Assembly (NCBI RefSeq): GCF_001547995.1
Contig: NZ_AP014690.1
Location: 124,001-188,000, forward strand
Direction: 5' to 3'
DNA: 64,000 bases
DNA from: Asaia bogorensis NBRC 16594
GTDB lineage: Bacteria > Pseudomonadota > Alphaproteobacteria > Acetobacterales > Acetobacteraceae
In this document: positions 34,187 to 44,382 of the stretch, one piece after another
Layout: each line of letters begins with the position of its first letter
Numbering within the stretch: position 1 is the stretch's first letter
Translations under genes and position numbers: made by a program
Notes under the pieces: model-generated
Seen by the model: only the letters and a program-made list of their open reading frames with translations
What the model was told of the DNA's origin: nothing
Database searches by the model: none

Positions 34187-35833
34187 TCAGGCGTCGAACA
34201 GGGCCGAGATGGCGCTTTGGGCGTCTTTCTGGATCTGCTTCAGGTGATCCTCGCTCACGAAGCTCTCGGCATAGATCTTGTAGACATCTTCCGTGCCGGA
34301 GGGGCGGGCAGCAAACCAGCCATTTTCTGTCGTGACCTTGAGGCCGCCAATCGGCGCATCATTGCCGGGTGCCCGCGTCAGCTTGGCCAGAACCGCGTCA
34401 CCGGCCAGATGGGTCATGGGTAGCTGTTCCGGCGTCAGCTTGGAGAGAATAGCCTTTTGCGCGGCGTTCGCTGCGGCATCGATGCGCTGATAGAAGGGAG
34501 CGCCGAGCTCCGCCGTCAGAGCCTTGTAATGCTCGGACGGGGTCTTGCCGGTAACCGCCGTGATTTCGGCGGCCAGCAGCCCGAGGATGAGTCCGTCCTT
34601 GTCGGTGGACCAGACACTGCCATCGCGACGAAGGAACGACGCACCAGCGCTTTCCTCGCCACCGAAACCGAGGGTGCCGTTATAGAGCCCGTCCACGAAC
34701 CATTTGAAGCCAACCGGAACCTCGACCACCTTGCGGCCGATCTTGGTGGCCACACGGTCGATCAGGGCCGAGCTGACCAGCGTCTTGCCGATGCCGGCAT
34801 CCTGGCTCCAACCGGGACGGTTGTTGAACAGATACCAGATGGCGACGGCCAGATAATGGTTCGGGTTCATCAGCCCGTCGGGACGCGAGACGATTCCATG
34901 ACGATCGGCATCCGTATCGGTCGCAAAAGCCACATCGAACTGCGAGCCCATGCCGATCAGACGGGCCATGGCGTAGGGGGAGGAGCAATCCATGCGGATC
35001 TGTCCATCCCAGTCAGCCGTCATGAAACCGAAGGTCGGGTCGAGTTCGGTGCTGACAATCGTGGCCTTGAGGTCATAGCGCTTGATAATGGCCGGCCAGT
35101 AATCCAGCGCCGCCCCACCCAGCGGGTCGATGCCGATACGGATGGTGGAATTGCGGATGGCCTCCATGTCGATCACGGCACCCAGATCATCCACATAAGG
35201 CGTGATGAAATCATGGCCGCGCACACAATCGGCTTTGCGGGCCTCCTCATAGGGCAGGCGGTGCACGTCCTTGAGCCCTGCAGTCAGGAAGGCGTTCGCC
35301 TGATCTTGGATCACCTTGGTGATGTCGGTATCGGCCGGGCCACCATGAGGGGGATTGTATTTGAAGCCGCCATCGATGGGCGGATTATGCGAAGGCGTGA
35401 TGACCACACCATCGGCCAGACCTTCGCTACGTCCCTTGTTGTAGGTCAGGATGGCATGAGAGACGACAGGCGTGGGGGTAAAGCGGCTGTTGCAGTCGAT
35501 GCGGACTTCCACACCGTGCGCGGCAAAGACCTCGATGGCGGAGCGCTGTGCCGGGTCGGACAGGGCATGGGAGTCGATGCCGATGAAAAGCGGCCCCGTA
35601 ATACCCTTGTCCTTGCGGTAGCGGCAGATGGCTTCCGCAATGGCGAGGATGTGGTTCTCGTTGAAGCTGGTATGGAGCGATGACCCACGATGACCCGACG
35701 TGCCGAAGGACACGCGCTGCGCAGCAATGGCCGGGTCAGGCTTGCGGTTGTAGTAAGCCCCGATGAGCGCCGGAATATCGGCGAGGGCGGAGGGGTCCAG
35801 CGTCTTGCCGGCGAGAGGGCTGACAGCAGTCAT
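34187..35833 (-). CDS. pgm: Phosphoglucomutase (alpha-D-glucose)
   Basis: A 548-residue phosphoglucomutase, the same size as the E. coli Pgm. It interconverts glucose 1- and 6-phosphate for glycogen, cellulose and other polysaccharide precursors. The N-terminal [10 protein letters not shown] and the phosphoserine loop [23 protein letters not shown] (near 150) are diagnostic; the metal loop DTDADRHG and sugar-binding [10 protein letters not shown] follow, and [15 protein letters not shown] is the phosphate-binding C-terminus. The ATG at 35833 gives the family N-terminus; a longer frame reaching 35989 is not homologous. It diverges from the SMP-30 gene. Confidence 0.95.
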   Translation of the reverse strand: MTAVSPLAGKTLDPSALADIPALIGAYYNRKPDPAIAAQRVSFGTSGHRGSSLHTSFNENHILAIAEAICRYRKDKGITGPLFIGIDSHALSDPAQRSAIEVFAAHGVEVRIDCNSRFTPTPVVSHAILTYNKGRSEGLADGVVITPSHNPPIDGGFKYNPPHGGPADTDITKVIQDQANAFLTAGLKDVHRLPYEEARKADCVRGHDFITPYVDDLGAVIDMEAIRNSTIRIGIDPLGGAALDYWPAIIKRYDLKATIVSTELDPTFGFMTADWDGQIRMDCSSPYAMARLIGMGSQFDVAFATDTDADRHGIVSRPDGLMNPNHYLAVAIWYLFNNRPGWSQDAGIGKTLVSSALIDRVATKIGRKVVEVPVGFKWFVDGLYNGTLGFGGEESAGASFLRRDGSVWSTDKDGLILGLLAAEITAVTGKTPSEHYKALTAELGAPFYQRIDAAANAAQKAILSKLTPEQLPMTHLAGDAVLAKLTRAPGNDAPIGGLKVTTENGWFAARPSGTEDVYKIYAESFVSEDHLKQIQKDAQSAISALFDA

Positions 35834-36076
35834 GGGTATCCGGGTCCTTGATCTTGCAGACGGTTTGACCTTTTCAGGTGACACCGCCCAATGGCACCGA
35901 GTCAATGCGGCGAAAGCCACGCATAGGCACTTCACATGGCCGTTATGAGGCAGGCGAGACACGGATCGGGCAATAAAGGGTACTGACAATAACTTGATAC
36001 AAAACTGTTCCCGTCCGGATTACGATGCGGAACGTTCCTGGCATGGCAACAGGAATGATAACGCTCACAGGACGAT

Positions 36077-37267
36077 ATGATGGAACTCAAGATGCCCCTC
36101 GCTCGCCGAGGGTTTCTGACGACGGCGCTGGGTGGCGCTGTCTGCGCTGCCCTGCCGGCGCGCGCCGCCACGGATGTCACGGCATCACCGCCGAGTGTGA
36201 TCAGCCAGCCGCCACGCCAATGGGGGGCGTCGGCAGGACCGGCCTATTTCCCGGACCCCGATGTGATCGCGCTCGATCCGTCTTTCAGTAACCTCACCTA
36301 TTTCGCAGCCCCCATACGGCGCATCTACGACAAGGGCGACTGGACCGAGGGCCCTGCATGGAGCAGCGAGGGGCGTTATCTGGTTTTCAGTGACGTCGTA
36401 CAGTCCAAGGCGTTGCGCTATATCTGGGAGACAGGCGAAGTCACCGAGTTCCGTCCTGACAGTTATGCAGCCAACGGCAATTGCTTCGATTTCCAGGGAC
36501 GGTTGATCACCTGTCAGGATTTCTTCCGTCGCGTCGTTCGTTTCGAGCATGATGGCAGCGTGACCGTGCTTGCCGATAAATTCGAGGGCAAGGGCCTAAA
36601 CTCGCCCAACGATGTTGTACCGCATCCCGATGGCAGCATCTGGTTTACCGATCCGGGCTATGGAACCAACATCTCCGAAGGTCATGCCGACGAACCGGGC
36701 GGCCCGACCAACCCGGATGGCAAGATCAGGTGGAAGATCGGTCGTGAGCTGATTGGCGAGATCGGCGGTGTCAGGCGCCAGCAGGATCACGTGTTCCGCC
36801 TCGCCCCGGATGGCACGCTCAAGGCTGTGCTGATGGAAAAGGACGTGACCTGCCCGAATGGCCTGGCCTTCTCCCCCGATTTCAAGAAGCTCTATATCGC
36901 TTCGACCCCGGCTGGGCCGGGTCAGAAAAAGGGCGGTGACCAGGCTATTCATGTGTTCGATGTGCAGGGTGACAGTCTGGCCAACGGGCGTGTTTTTGCT
37001 GACATGCGCTTTCATGGCGCGCAAATGAATCCTGACGGGTTCAGGGCCGATGTTTTCGGCAATCTGTGGTGTGGCGTGACAGGGCCGCTCGGTCTGTGCG
37101 GCGTGTTCGTCTTCAGCCCGCAGGGCGTGCTGCTCGGCCGTATTCGCCTGCCGCAGGGATGCTCGAACCTGACCTTTGCCGGCCCGAAGCGCGACCATAT
37201 CGTGATGTGCGCGGGAAGCGCGCTTTATATGCTTCAGGTGGGTGTACAGGGTGCCGCTTCGTCCTGA
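36077..37267 (+). CDS. Tat-exported SMP-30/gluconolactonase family protein
   Basis: A 396-residue protein. The twin-arginine signal ARRGFLTTALGG leads to a cleavage site near LPARAA. The six-bladed propeller shows the metal-site blocks TEGPAWSSEGRYLVFSDV, LNSPNDVVPHPDGSIWFTDPGYG, CPNGLAFSPDFKKLYIA and NPDGFRADVFGNLWCG, with Glu, Asn and Asp ligands. Gluconolactonases open glucono-lactone; acetic acid bacteria make this lactone in the periplasm by membrane dehydrogenases, so export fits. A strong terminator follows. Confidence 0.88.
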   Translation: MMELKMPLARRGFLTTALGGAVCAALPARAATDVTASPPSVISQPPRQWGASAGPAYFPDPDVIALDPSFSNLTYFAAPIRRIYDKGDWTEGPAWSSEGRYLVFSDVVQSKALRYIWETGEVTEFRPDSYAANGNCFDFQGRLITCQDFFRRVVRFEHDGSVTVLADKFEGKGLNSPNDVVPHPDGSIWFTDPGYGTNISEGHADEPGGPTNPDGKIRWKIGRELIGEIGGVRRQQDHVFRLAPDGTLKAVLMEKDVTCPNGLAFSPDFKKLYIASTPAGPGQKKGGDQAIHVFDVQGDSLANGRVFADMRFHGAQMNPDGFRADVFGNLWCGVTGPLGLCGVFVFSPQGVLLGRIRLPQGCSNLTFAGPKRDHIVMCAGSALYMLQVGVQGAASS

Positions 37268-37284
37268 TCGTTCGTCTATATTCT

Positions 37285-37315
37285 GGCTGCGCCTCGGGCG
37301 CAGCCATTATTTATA
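37285..37315 (+). terminator. Strong terminator after the SMP-30 gene
   Basis: GGCTGCGCC and GGCGCAGCC form a perfect 9-base stem with a TCG loop, followed by ATTATTTATATT. It lies 17 bases after the stop codon. Confidence 0.8.
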
Positions 37316-37467
37316 TTGCTGAATTTAGAAAGTTAAACCATAAATATAAATACAACGAATAATATTATAAAAATTTTATATACGTCATAATTCAATCAAT
37401 AAATATATTATATTTCATAATTGTTGTGATAATAAAAAGTAAACACAATAAAAATGGATAAAACCTC
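37316..37467. other. Very AT-rich leader of the second Hint gene
   Basis: These 150 bases are composed almost wholly of A and T, in sharp contrast to the flanking GC-rich genes, with several TATA-like stretches. No gene is visible. Such a segment suits a MucR- or nucleoid-protein-silenced promoter, and parallels the AT-rich leader of the first Hint gene. Confidence 0.5.
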
Positions 37468-39303
37468 ATGGCTGGTGGAAATTTCGTAATCAAGCCCGGT
37501 ATCACGTCGCAGGTTGCCTATATCAACTCGACCATATTGGTCCAGCCAGGAGGCGCGCTTATGGCGCGCACCCAAACGAATTGCGTGACGACGATCCAGG
37601 GGGGAGGGAGTGCTTACCTGACCACGTTTTTGGGTGGTGCGCTGACTTTGCAGGGGGGCGCGCTCGTCCAGCAGTCAAATCTTACTGGCGGGGTCGGGGT
37701 GACTGCTCAGGCGCAGTCAACATTGCAGGGGTGCTCTGTCGAAGCTGCATCCAATGTCAATTGCGCAACTGACGTTCGTTTGACAGGCACCACCATCAAT
37801 AAGGGCTCCATATCGGGAGGTACCGTTTATGGTGCTGGGTCTGTAGAGAACGTACAGGGCGTCCAGGCTTCGGTACAGAATCAAGCGGTCACGTCTGGCG
37901 CAACTATCATCGTGAGTGACGGTGGCAGGATCAATGGCACTGTTTCCCTGCTCGCCGGGGCATCGGCGCAGTTGACCGGAAATGTCGGTGGCACCGTCAA
38001 CCTTGCCGATACCAGCTATGCCACCATGACTCTCTCGGCAGGTTCACTTCCATCTACCCTGATTACGGGGTTCAATGGGACGAGTCAGAGTCTTTCTGAC
38101 AAGATCAAAATCGAGGGTCTGACAAAAAGTCAGATAGCGTCAGTCACAAAGGGCGCGGACCAGTTGACCCTCACCCTCAAGGACGGACGCGCTCTGACGC
38201 TAAATATCCAGAACGTGGGGACCACCGGCTATTCGATTATCGATTCCGGTACCGGGATTGTCTTGGCCGTCTGTTATCTCGCTGGTGTCCAGATCGAAAC
38301 GCCTGACGGACCGATGGCGGTCGAGCAGATCCGGGTGGGTGACCGGATTACGGCCATTGTCAATGGTGCGCCTCAGTCGCGTGAGGTGATCTGGACTGGC
38401 AGTGGCCATTGCAGGATTGACCGGACTCTGCCCGATGATCTTGCCGGGTATCCTGTCTGCATTCGCAAGGATGCAATAGGGGCGGATATGCCGACCCGTG
38501 ATCTTTATGTGACTGCCGAGCATGGCTTGCTTCTGGACGGCCATTTCATACCTGCGCGTTTGCTGGTGAACGGCCACTCCATTTTTTATGACACGTCTCG
38601 CGAAGAGTATGCATTCTATCATTTCGAGACGAAAGAACACTCGGTTGTGGTCGCTGATGGTGTGCTATCCGAAAGCTATCTTGATACGGGTAATCGGGCG
38701 ATGTTCAGCGTCCAGTCCTCGCGTATTGACCCTGTTATCGGGATGTTGAGCTGGGACCGTGATGCGGCTGCACCGCTCATGACGGATCGCGAGCGTGTGG
38801 AACCGATCTACAATCGTATCGAAAAAATGCAGCCTGCCGTTACGAAGCTGGAGCGGGTACTGACCGATCAGACTGATCTGCATCTTCTGACAGATAACGG
38901 GATGATCATTCGGCCGCTGCGTGTTGCTGGCGCGAAGCATATCTTCCAGCTTCCGGCCTCGGTGCAAAGCGTGGCGATCCGCTCACGCACGGCGCGTCCC
39001 TGCGACATCATTGGGCCTTTCCATGATGACCGGCGTAATCTCGGTGTACTTGTGGGGCAGATCCTGCAATTCGTCTCTGGTGAGATCGTGGATTATGACA
39101 GGCATCTCTCGGACTGCGAGATGAGCGGCTGGCACGATTATGCTGGGGGCGCATCGCGTTGGACCAGTGGGGACGCCTTCCTCTTCGTGGCAGATTCGCT
39201 TGGTGAGGAACACAGGCTTGTCTCGCTCGAGATCCTCGCCGGAGGTCCCTATCTTTGCGCCGATGAGGATGCCGCAGGCGATTTGAGCGCCAACGCGGGA
39301 TAA
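37468..39303 (+). CDS. Hint-domain protein, second copy
   Basis: A 611-residue paralogue of the Hint protein at 17109. Residues 1-265 are adhesin-like Gly/Thr/Ser repeats (for example LTLQGGALVQQSNLTGGVG). The Hint domain begins at Cys269 in CYLAGVQIETPDG; TAEHGLLLDGHFIPARLLVNG follows near 350. The C-terminal part shares TARPCDIIGPFHDDRRNLGVLV and W-H-G-A-RWTSGDAF with the first copy. No signal peptide is visible; the protein begins MAGGNFVIKPGI. Role unknown; surface display or processing by Hint cleavage is inferred. Confidence 0.8.
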   Translation: MAGGNFVIKPGITSQVAYINSTILVQPGGALMARTQTNCVTTIQGGGSAYLTTFLGGALTLQGGALVQQSNLTGGVGVTAQAQSTLQGCSVEAASNVNCATDVRLTGTTINKGSISGGTVYGAGSVENVQGVQASVQNQAVTSGATIIVSDGGRINGTVSLLAGASAQLTGNVGGTVNLADTSYATMTLSAGSLPSTLITGFNGTSQSLSDKIKIEGLTKSQIASVTKGADQLTLTLKDGRALTLNIQNVGTTGYSIIDSGTGIVLAVCYLAGVQIETPDGPMAVEQIRVGDRITAIVNGAPQSREVIWTGSGHCRIDRTLPDDLAGYPVCIRKDAIGADMPTRDLYVTAEHGLLLDGHFIPARLLVNGHSIFYDTSREEYAFYHFETKEHSVVVADGVLSESYLDTGNRAMFSVQSSRIDPVIGMLSWDRDAAAPLMTDRERVEPIYNRIEKMQPAVTKLERVLTDQTDLHLLTDNGMIIRPLRVAGAKHIFQLPASVQSVAIRSRTARPCDIIGPFHDDRRNLGVLVGQILQFVSGEIVDYDRHLSDCEMSGWHDYAGGASRWTSGDAFLFVADSLGEEHRLVSLEILAGGPYLCADEDAAGDLSANAG

Positions 39304-39426
39304 CCGGGTGTTCCGACAGGGGGCTGGTTTGCCCGGTCCTCGTCATGGATCGCCTCGTTTGGGAAGCATTTCTTACCCACGAGATAGGTGAACGGAGGCA
39401 CACACCCAAACCCGGTCGGGTCTGTT

Positions 39427-39454
39427 CGCGTTGATTGGACATCCAGTCAACGCG
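39427..39454. promoter_or_regulatory. Near-perfect palindrome before the aldo/keto reductase gene
   Basis: Outer arms CGCGTTGA and TCAACGCG are perfect; the inner half-sites TTGGAC and ATCCAG match except for two positions. The 28-base dyad ends 11 bases before the ATG and touches the GGAG ribosome site. It has the form of a TetR- or MarR-type operator, but no regulator gene lies beside it. Confidence 0.55.
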
Positions 39455-39465
39455 GAGTTCACGCA

Positions 39466-40350
39466 ATGCCATCCATCGATGCAGCCCGATCCGGCGTTTT
39501 CGCCATAGGTGGTGATCTCGAAGTCGTCCGCCTCGGTTTTGGCGCCATGCGCATTACCGGCAAGGGGGTGTGGGGAGCGCCACAGAGCCACGAACAGGCT
39601 GTCGCGACCTTGCGTCATACCAGTGATCTTGGAATCACCCTGATCGATACGGCCGATTCCTATGGACCTTTCGTCTCGGAAGATCTGATACGCGAGGCGC
39701 TCTTTCCCTATGGCGGGCAGGTTATTGCCACCAAGGGTGGCCTGACACGTCATGGCCCCGATATCTGGCGTCCTGTTGGTCATCCTGATTATCTGCGTCA
39801 ATGCGTGCTCATGTCGCTCCGTCGGCTGGGCGTGGAACGCATTGATCTGTGGCAGCTTCACCGTGTGGGGGCTGACTGCCCGCCAGAGACGCAGTTCGAG
39901 GCCATAGCCAAACTGCAGCAAGAGGGGCTGATCCGTCATGTCGGTCTGTCCGAAGTCGATGTGCCAATGATCGAGCGGGCAGGCGCTTTCTTCCCTGTGA
40001 CGACTGTCCAGAACCGCTTCAATCTTGTCGATCGCAAATCTGAGGATGTGCTCGATTACTGCGAGGCGCACCAGATTGGCTTCATTCCCTGGGCACCGCT
40101 GGCTGCGGGGTCTCTGGCTCGCCCCGGCACGGTGCTTGATGCCATAGCGAAAGACCGTGATGCCTCACCGGGGCAGATTGCCCTGGCATGGCTTCTGCAC
40201 CGTTCGCCGGTCATATTGCCCATTCCCGGAACCGGCAGTCCCGCTCATCTGGAAGAGAATGTCCGGGCCGCGTCCATTACATTGAGCGAGGAGGAGTGCG
40301 CAGCTCTGGACAAGCAGGGGCGCGAGGCCTGGAAAAGTTCCGAAAATTAA
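39466..40350 (+). CDS. Aldo/keto reductase
   Basis: A 294-residue NADPH-dependent aldo/keto reductase (TIM barrel). The catalytic tetrad is visible as Asp in IDTADSYG, Tyr in the same block, Lys in IATKGG and His in LWQLHRVG. The C-terminal [16 protein letters not shown] binds NADPH. It reduces carbonyls of unknown identity. The ATG at 39466 follows GGAG at 9 bases and fits the family; a frame extending to 39388 crosses the palindrome and is unlikely. Confidence 0.9.
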   Translation: MPSIDAARSGVFAIGGDLEVVRLGFGAMRITGKGVWGAPQSHEQAVATLRHTSDLGITLIDTADSYGPFVSEDLIREALFPYGGQVIATKGGLTRHGPDIWRPVGHPDYLRQCVLMSLRRLGVERIDLWQLHRVGADCPPETQFEAIAKLQQEGLIRHVGLSEVDVPMIERAGAFFPVTTVQNRFNLVDRKSEDVLDYCEAHQIGFIPWAPLAAGSLARPGTVLDAIAKDRDASPGQIALAWLLHRSPVILPIPGTGSPAHLEENVRAASITLSEEECAALDKQGREAWKSSEN

Positions 40351-40412
40351 GGCTTTTCCTGCCATGATTGCGGGGGGCGACGAGGGCGCTGGACAATGCT
40401 AGAACGCTTGCC

Positions 40413-43163
40413 ATGATCCACGCCACCACCGCCCTTTCCTCCACCGGGTTCCCCCTGTTCTGGTTCTCGACTGCCCAAGGTGGCGGAGGCAGCGGGCGTG
40501 TCCCTATGGGGGGTGGGCAACGCGGCCCGGAAGGGGGGCGCCAGCCGCCTCGTGGCCCGCGTTTCCGCCGCTGGCGCCAGGGCCTTGCAATCGCTGCCGG
40601 TATTGCGCTGGTAGGGGTGGCCGGATCGGGGCTGTTCGTCTGGCATCAGTATGAGCGTGTCGCGTCCGATCTGCCGAGCGTCGATACGCTCAAGACCTAC
40701 CAGCCGCCGACCGTTAGCCGGATCTATACGTCTGACGATCACATCATGGCCGAGCTGGCCGCCGAACGCCGGATCTATATCCCGATCAACGCCATTCCCG
40801 AGCGCGTGAAAAATGCCTTCATCGCGCCTGAGGATCAGAATTTCTATACCCATGCGGGTCTGGATCCTCTGGCCATCATGCGTGCCGAGCTGACGAACCT
40901 GACCCATCGCAGCAAGCGGGCTCTGGGTGCCTCGACCATCACGCAGCAGGTTGCACGCAACATGTTGCTCAACAGCAATGCCCGCACGCTCGAGCGCAAG
41001 GAGAAGGAAGCCCTTCTGGCCCTGCGCATCGAGCAGACGCTGAGCAAGGACAAGATCCTCGAAATCTATCTCAACGGGATCTATCTCGGTAACGGGGCCT
41101 ACGGCGTGGCCGCCGCTGCGCAGACCTATTTCAACAAGCCGCTCGATCAGCTGACCAATGCCGAGGCGGCTTTTCTGGGCGCGCTGCCGAAATCACCGGC
41201 CAATTATAACCCGTACCGCCATCCCGAACGTGCCATCGAGCGCCGGAACTGGGTGCTGGACCGCATGGCCGAAATCCATGCCATCTCACACGAAGAGGCC
41301 GCAGCGGGGCAGAAAGAGCCTCTTATTCCGCATGATGCGGTGCGCTTTGGCCCGCTGCCCAATGCCGAATGGTTCGGCAGCGAGGTGCGCCGTCAGCTGA
41401 TTGATCGTTACGGGCCTGACCGCGCCATGCAGGGCGGCCTTGAGGTGCATACGAGCCTCGATCGCAAGTTGCAGGATGCAGCGACCCTGAGTCTTCGTCA
41501 GGGGCTCATGGAGTACGACCGCAGCCATAGTCGCTGGCGTGGCCCTGTGACGAAACTACATGATGCTGTGGCCGGTGACGGCTGGGTTGAGGCGCTGAAG
41601 GACGTTACGCCTCCTGCTGGCATGATCGATCAGTGGCGTCTGGCTGTCGTTCTGAACCCTGCTCAGGGGCGCGTCGGTTGGCTCGCGCATGGAGAGAAGC
41701 AGGAAGGTCAGGTCATCTCCAAGGATCTGGGCTGGATGCGCAATGCCGGGACACTGGCCGCCGGTGATGTGATCATGATCGAGCCTCAGGCTGAGTCTGG
41801 TCGCGTCGCCGTGCGACAGGTTCCTAAGGTTGAAGGCGCCCTTGTCAGTCTCGATGCGCGCACTGGGCGTGTGCTGGCGATGGTGGGCGGCTGGTCGTTC
41901 AAGGAATCGCAGTTCAACCGTGCCACACAGGCGCTGCGCCAGCCCGGATCGTCGTTCAAGCCCTTCGTCTATCTCGATGCGATGGAGCAGGGCATACCGC
42001 CCTCCGAGAAGTTCGATGATGCACCGGTTTCCTATGGTGACTGGCATCCTAAGAATTACGAGGAAGACAACTGGGGCCCGACAACCCTGCATGATGCCCT
42101 GCGTGAGAGCCGCAACCTCGTGACGATCCGCCTGGCGGCGCATCTGGGCATGAAATCCGTGGCCGATATGGCGATCTCCATCGGTCTGGTCGACCAGATG
42201 CCGCATGTGCTGCCAGCAGCGCTTGGTGCGGTCGAGACCACAGTGCTGCGTGAGGCAGGGGCCTATGCCACGATCGCTTCCGGCGGCAAGCTGGTGACAC
42301 CCAGCCTGATCGACGAGGTGCTGGATCGCGATGGCAGTGTCTTGTGGAAGCCCGAGGGCCTCGCCCTTGGCACGACCATGCAGGCCCCCAACCAGACAGC
42401 AATCATGGCCCCGGCTGGAGCCCCCGGTGCAACACCTGCTGCCGCGCCCTCTGGCAACCCCGCGGATGCGACTACACCATCCACGCCGCCGCCTGCAGTC
42501 CCCTCGGGCCCGGTTCCCGGCAGTGTGGAGGTACCGCAGGTGCAGGATAACCGCCGTCAGGTGGCCAGCGCTGCAAGCGCCTATCAGATTACGGCCATGA
42601 TGCAGGACGTGATCAAGCGCGGCACAGGCACGATTGCGGGGCAGGGCATCACGCGTGACATAGCAGGCAAGACGGGTACCAGTCAGGACTTCCGCGATGC
42701 GTGGTTTGCCGGTTTCACCCCCGATATCGTCACGGTGGTCTGGGTCGGGTTCGACACGCCGCAATCGCTTGGTAAGAGCGAGACGGGGGGGCGTATTGCC
42801 GGGCCGATCTGGAACCGTTTCATGAAGGTAGCCCTCGAGGGGCGGCCCGAACTGCACTTCCGTGTGCCGGAGGGCGTGACCCTTGCTCGTTACGACACAG
42901 GCCGACTGATGGCAGTCGACGGCTTCAAGGCGGATCAGGTGCCGGGCATGAGCATCGCCCTGCACGGGTTCGGCGCGGGAACAGAGGCGCTCACTGCGGC
43001 CGATACTGGGACCGATCTGTATGATACTGAAACCGATATGGCAGGGGCCTCGAGTCAGGCCGGGCTGAGCGAGCCCGGCGGCGAGAATTCGGGTGCCGCC
43101 AAGAAACAACAGGCCCCCAATGCCCAGCCACAGGGTGACATTGGCATGGGTGGGCTTTATTGA
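40413..43163 (+). CDS. mrcA: Penicillin-binding protein 1A (bifunctional)
   Basis: A 916-residue class A penicillin-binding protein that polymerises and cross-links peptidoglycan. A Gly/Arg-rich cytoplasmic head precedes the membrane helix (LAIAAGIALVGVAGSGLFVW). The glycosyltransferase domain has EDQNFYTHAGLD, STITQQVARNMLL and KILEIYLNGIYLGNGAYG. The transpeptidase has SxxK in QPGSSFKPF, SRN and KTGTSQDFRDAWF. Between SRN and KTG lies an unusual Pro/Ala-rich insert (AGAPGATPAAAPSG onwards). The start is uncertain: 40413, or an ATG further in. prfB follows after 29 bases. Confidence 0.93.
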   Translation: MIHATTALSSTGFPLFWFSTAQGGGGSGRVPMGGGQRGPEGGRQPPRGPRFRRWRQGLAIAAGIALVGVAGSGLFVWHQYERVASDLPSVDTLKTYQPPTVSRIYTSDDHIMAELAAERRIYIPINAIPERVKNAFIAPEDQNFYTHAGLDPLAIMRAELTNLTHRSKRALGASTITQQVARNMLLNSNARTLERKEKEALLALRIEQTLSKDKILEIYLNGIYLGNGAYGVAAAAQTYFNKPLDQLTNAEAAFLGALPKSPANYNPYRHPERAIERRNWVLDRMAEIHAISHEEAAAGQKEPLIPHDAVRFGPLPNAEWFGSEVRRQLIDRYGPDRAMQGGLEVHTSLDRKLQDAATLSLRQGLMEYDRSHSRWRGPVTKLHDAVAGDGWVEALKDVTPPAGMIDQWRLAVVLNPAQGRVGWLAHGEKQEGQVISKDLGWMRNAGTLAAGDVIMIEPQAESGRVAVRQVPKVEGALVSLDARTGRVLAMVGGWSFKESQFNRATQALRQPGSSFKPFVYLDAMEQGIPPSEKFDDAPVSYGDWHPKNYEEDNWGPTTLHDALRESRNLVTIRLAAHLGMKSVADMAISIGLVDQMPHVLPAALGAVETTVLREAGAYATIASGGKLVTPSLIDEVLDRDGSVLWKPEGLALGTTMQAPNQTAIMAPAGAPGATPAAAPSGNPADATTPSTPPPAVPSGPVPGSVEVPQVQDNRRQVASAASAYQITAMMQDVIKRGTGTIAGQGITRDIAGKTGTSQDFRDAWFAGFTPDIVTVVWVGFDTPQSLGKSETGGRIAGPIWNRFMKVALEGRPELHFRVPEGVTLARYDTGRLMAVDGFKADQVPGMSIALHGFGAGTEALTAADTGTDLYDTETDMAGASSQAGLSEPGGENSGAAKKQQAPNAQPQGDIGMGGLY

Positions 43164-43192
43164 GACCCAACGAACACGCAGGAGCATGAATC

Positions 43193-44324
43193 ATGTCGGC
43201 CGAAACCGAGGCCCTATCGGAGCAGATCAAGCAGTCGGTGGCACTGCTGAGGAGGCATCTTTGACTGGGATGCTGCACGGACACGTCTCGCCGAACTCAA
43301 TCACCGGGTAGAAGACCCCGACCTGTGGAATGATGCCGACGCCGCACAGAAGCTGATGCGCGAGCGGACGCTTCTGGCGACACAGATCGAGGGTGTCGAG
43401 AAGATCGAGCAGGACACTGCCGATATGCTCGAGCTTGTCGAGCTGGCCGAGGACGAACAGGATCAGGATACGGTTGCCGAAGCCGTTGCGACCCTGCGCA
43501 AGCTGGCCGAGCAGGCCAATGCACGCCAGATCGAGAGCCTGCTCTCGGGTGAGGCGGACAGCAATGACTGCTATATCGAGGTCAATGCCGGCGCCGGTGG
43601 CACGGAGGCTCAGGACTGGGCCGAAATGATGCTGCGCATGTATACGCGCTGGGCAGAGCAGCGCGGCTACAAGGTGACCATCATGGAAACCAGCGAGGGC
43701 GAGCAGGCTGGTATCAAGTCTGCCACGCTTCTGGTCACGGGTGCCAATGCCTATGGCTGGCTCAAGACCGAGGCTGGCGTGCACCGACTCGTGCGTATCT
43801 CGCCGTTTGATGCCGCTGCCCGTCGCCAGACCTCTTTTGCGTCCGTCTGGGTCTATCCCGTGGTGGACGATACGATCGAGATCGAGGTGAATGACGGCGA
43901 TCTCAAGGTCGACACGTTCCGGGCCTCCGGCGCAGGTGGGCAGCACGTCAACAAGACCGATTCGGCGATTCGCATCACGCATATCCCGACCGGTATTGTT
44001 GTCGCCTGTCAGACCGACCGCTCGCAGCACCGCAACCGTGCAACGGCCATGCAGATGCTGAAGGCCCGCCTGTACGAGGCCGAGCTGCAGAAGCGCGAAG
44101 CTGCCGCAGCCCAGACCGAGGCAGCCAAGACCGATATTGGCTGGGGACATCAGATCCGTTCTTACGTTCTGGCGCCGTATCAATTGGTCAAGGATCTGCG
44201 CACCGGGGTGGAAAAAGGCAATCCCGATGCAGTGCTTGATGGCGCGCTGGACGATTTCATGTCCGCAGCACTTGCCCAACGCGTCGGCGCAACGCGTTCG
44301 GAGGCCAGCGCCAACGCCCAATAA
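43193..44324 (+). CDS. prfB: Peptide chain release factor 2, programmed +1 frameshift
   Basis: RF2 reads UGA and UAA stops. The gene begins at an ATG at 43193 (GGAG upstream), runs 23 codons to an in-frame TGA at 43262-43264, then continues in the +1 frame from 43263 to a stop at 44322-44324, giving about 376 residues. The frameshift signal is classic: AGGAGG upstream of CTT-TGA-C. RF2 features are SPF in VRISPFDAA and GGQ in GAGGQHVNKTDSA. The frameshift autoregulates RF2: scarce RF2 lets the ribosome pause and slip. It is co-directional with mrcA. Confidence 0.95.
43250..43265 (+). promoter_or_regulatory. RF2 programmed frameshift site
   Basis: AGGAGG (internal ribosome-pairing stimulator) is followed by CAT, then CTT TGA C, so the P-site Leu tRNA slips from CTT to TTT as the UGA is awaited. 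The spacing equals that of the E. coli prfB site. Confidence 0.93.
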
Positions 44325-44342
44325 AGGTCGTTGGCGACAAGG

Positions 44343-44382
44343 GGCTGAATCTCTTGCGGCGCAAGACTTTCAGCCTCTTTTT
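44343..44382 (+). terminator. Rho-independent terminator after prfB
   Basis: A long stem: outer arms GGCTGAA and TTTCAGCC enclose the perfect TCTTGCG-G-CGCAAGA stem, followed by TCTTTTT. It lies about 20 bases beyond the prfB stop. Confidence 0.85.

Noticed and set aside
41556-43187. 543-codon minus-strand frame across the PBP1A gene
   Set aside because: Shadow of a strongly conserved transpeptidase, typical of GC-rich coding DNA; no family features.
43193-43264. Broken or pseudogene prfB
   Set aside because: The in-frame TGA is the programmed frameshift site.
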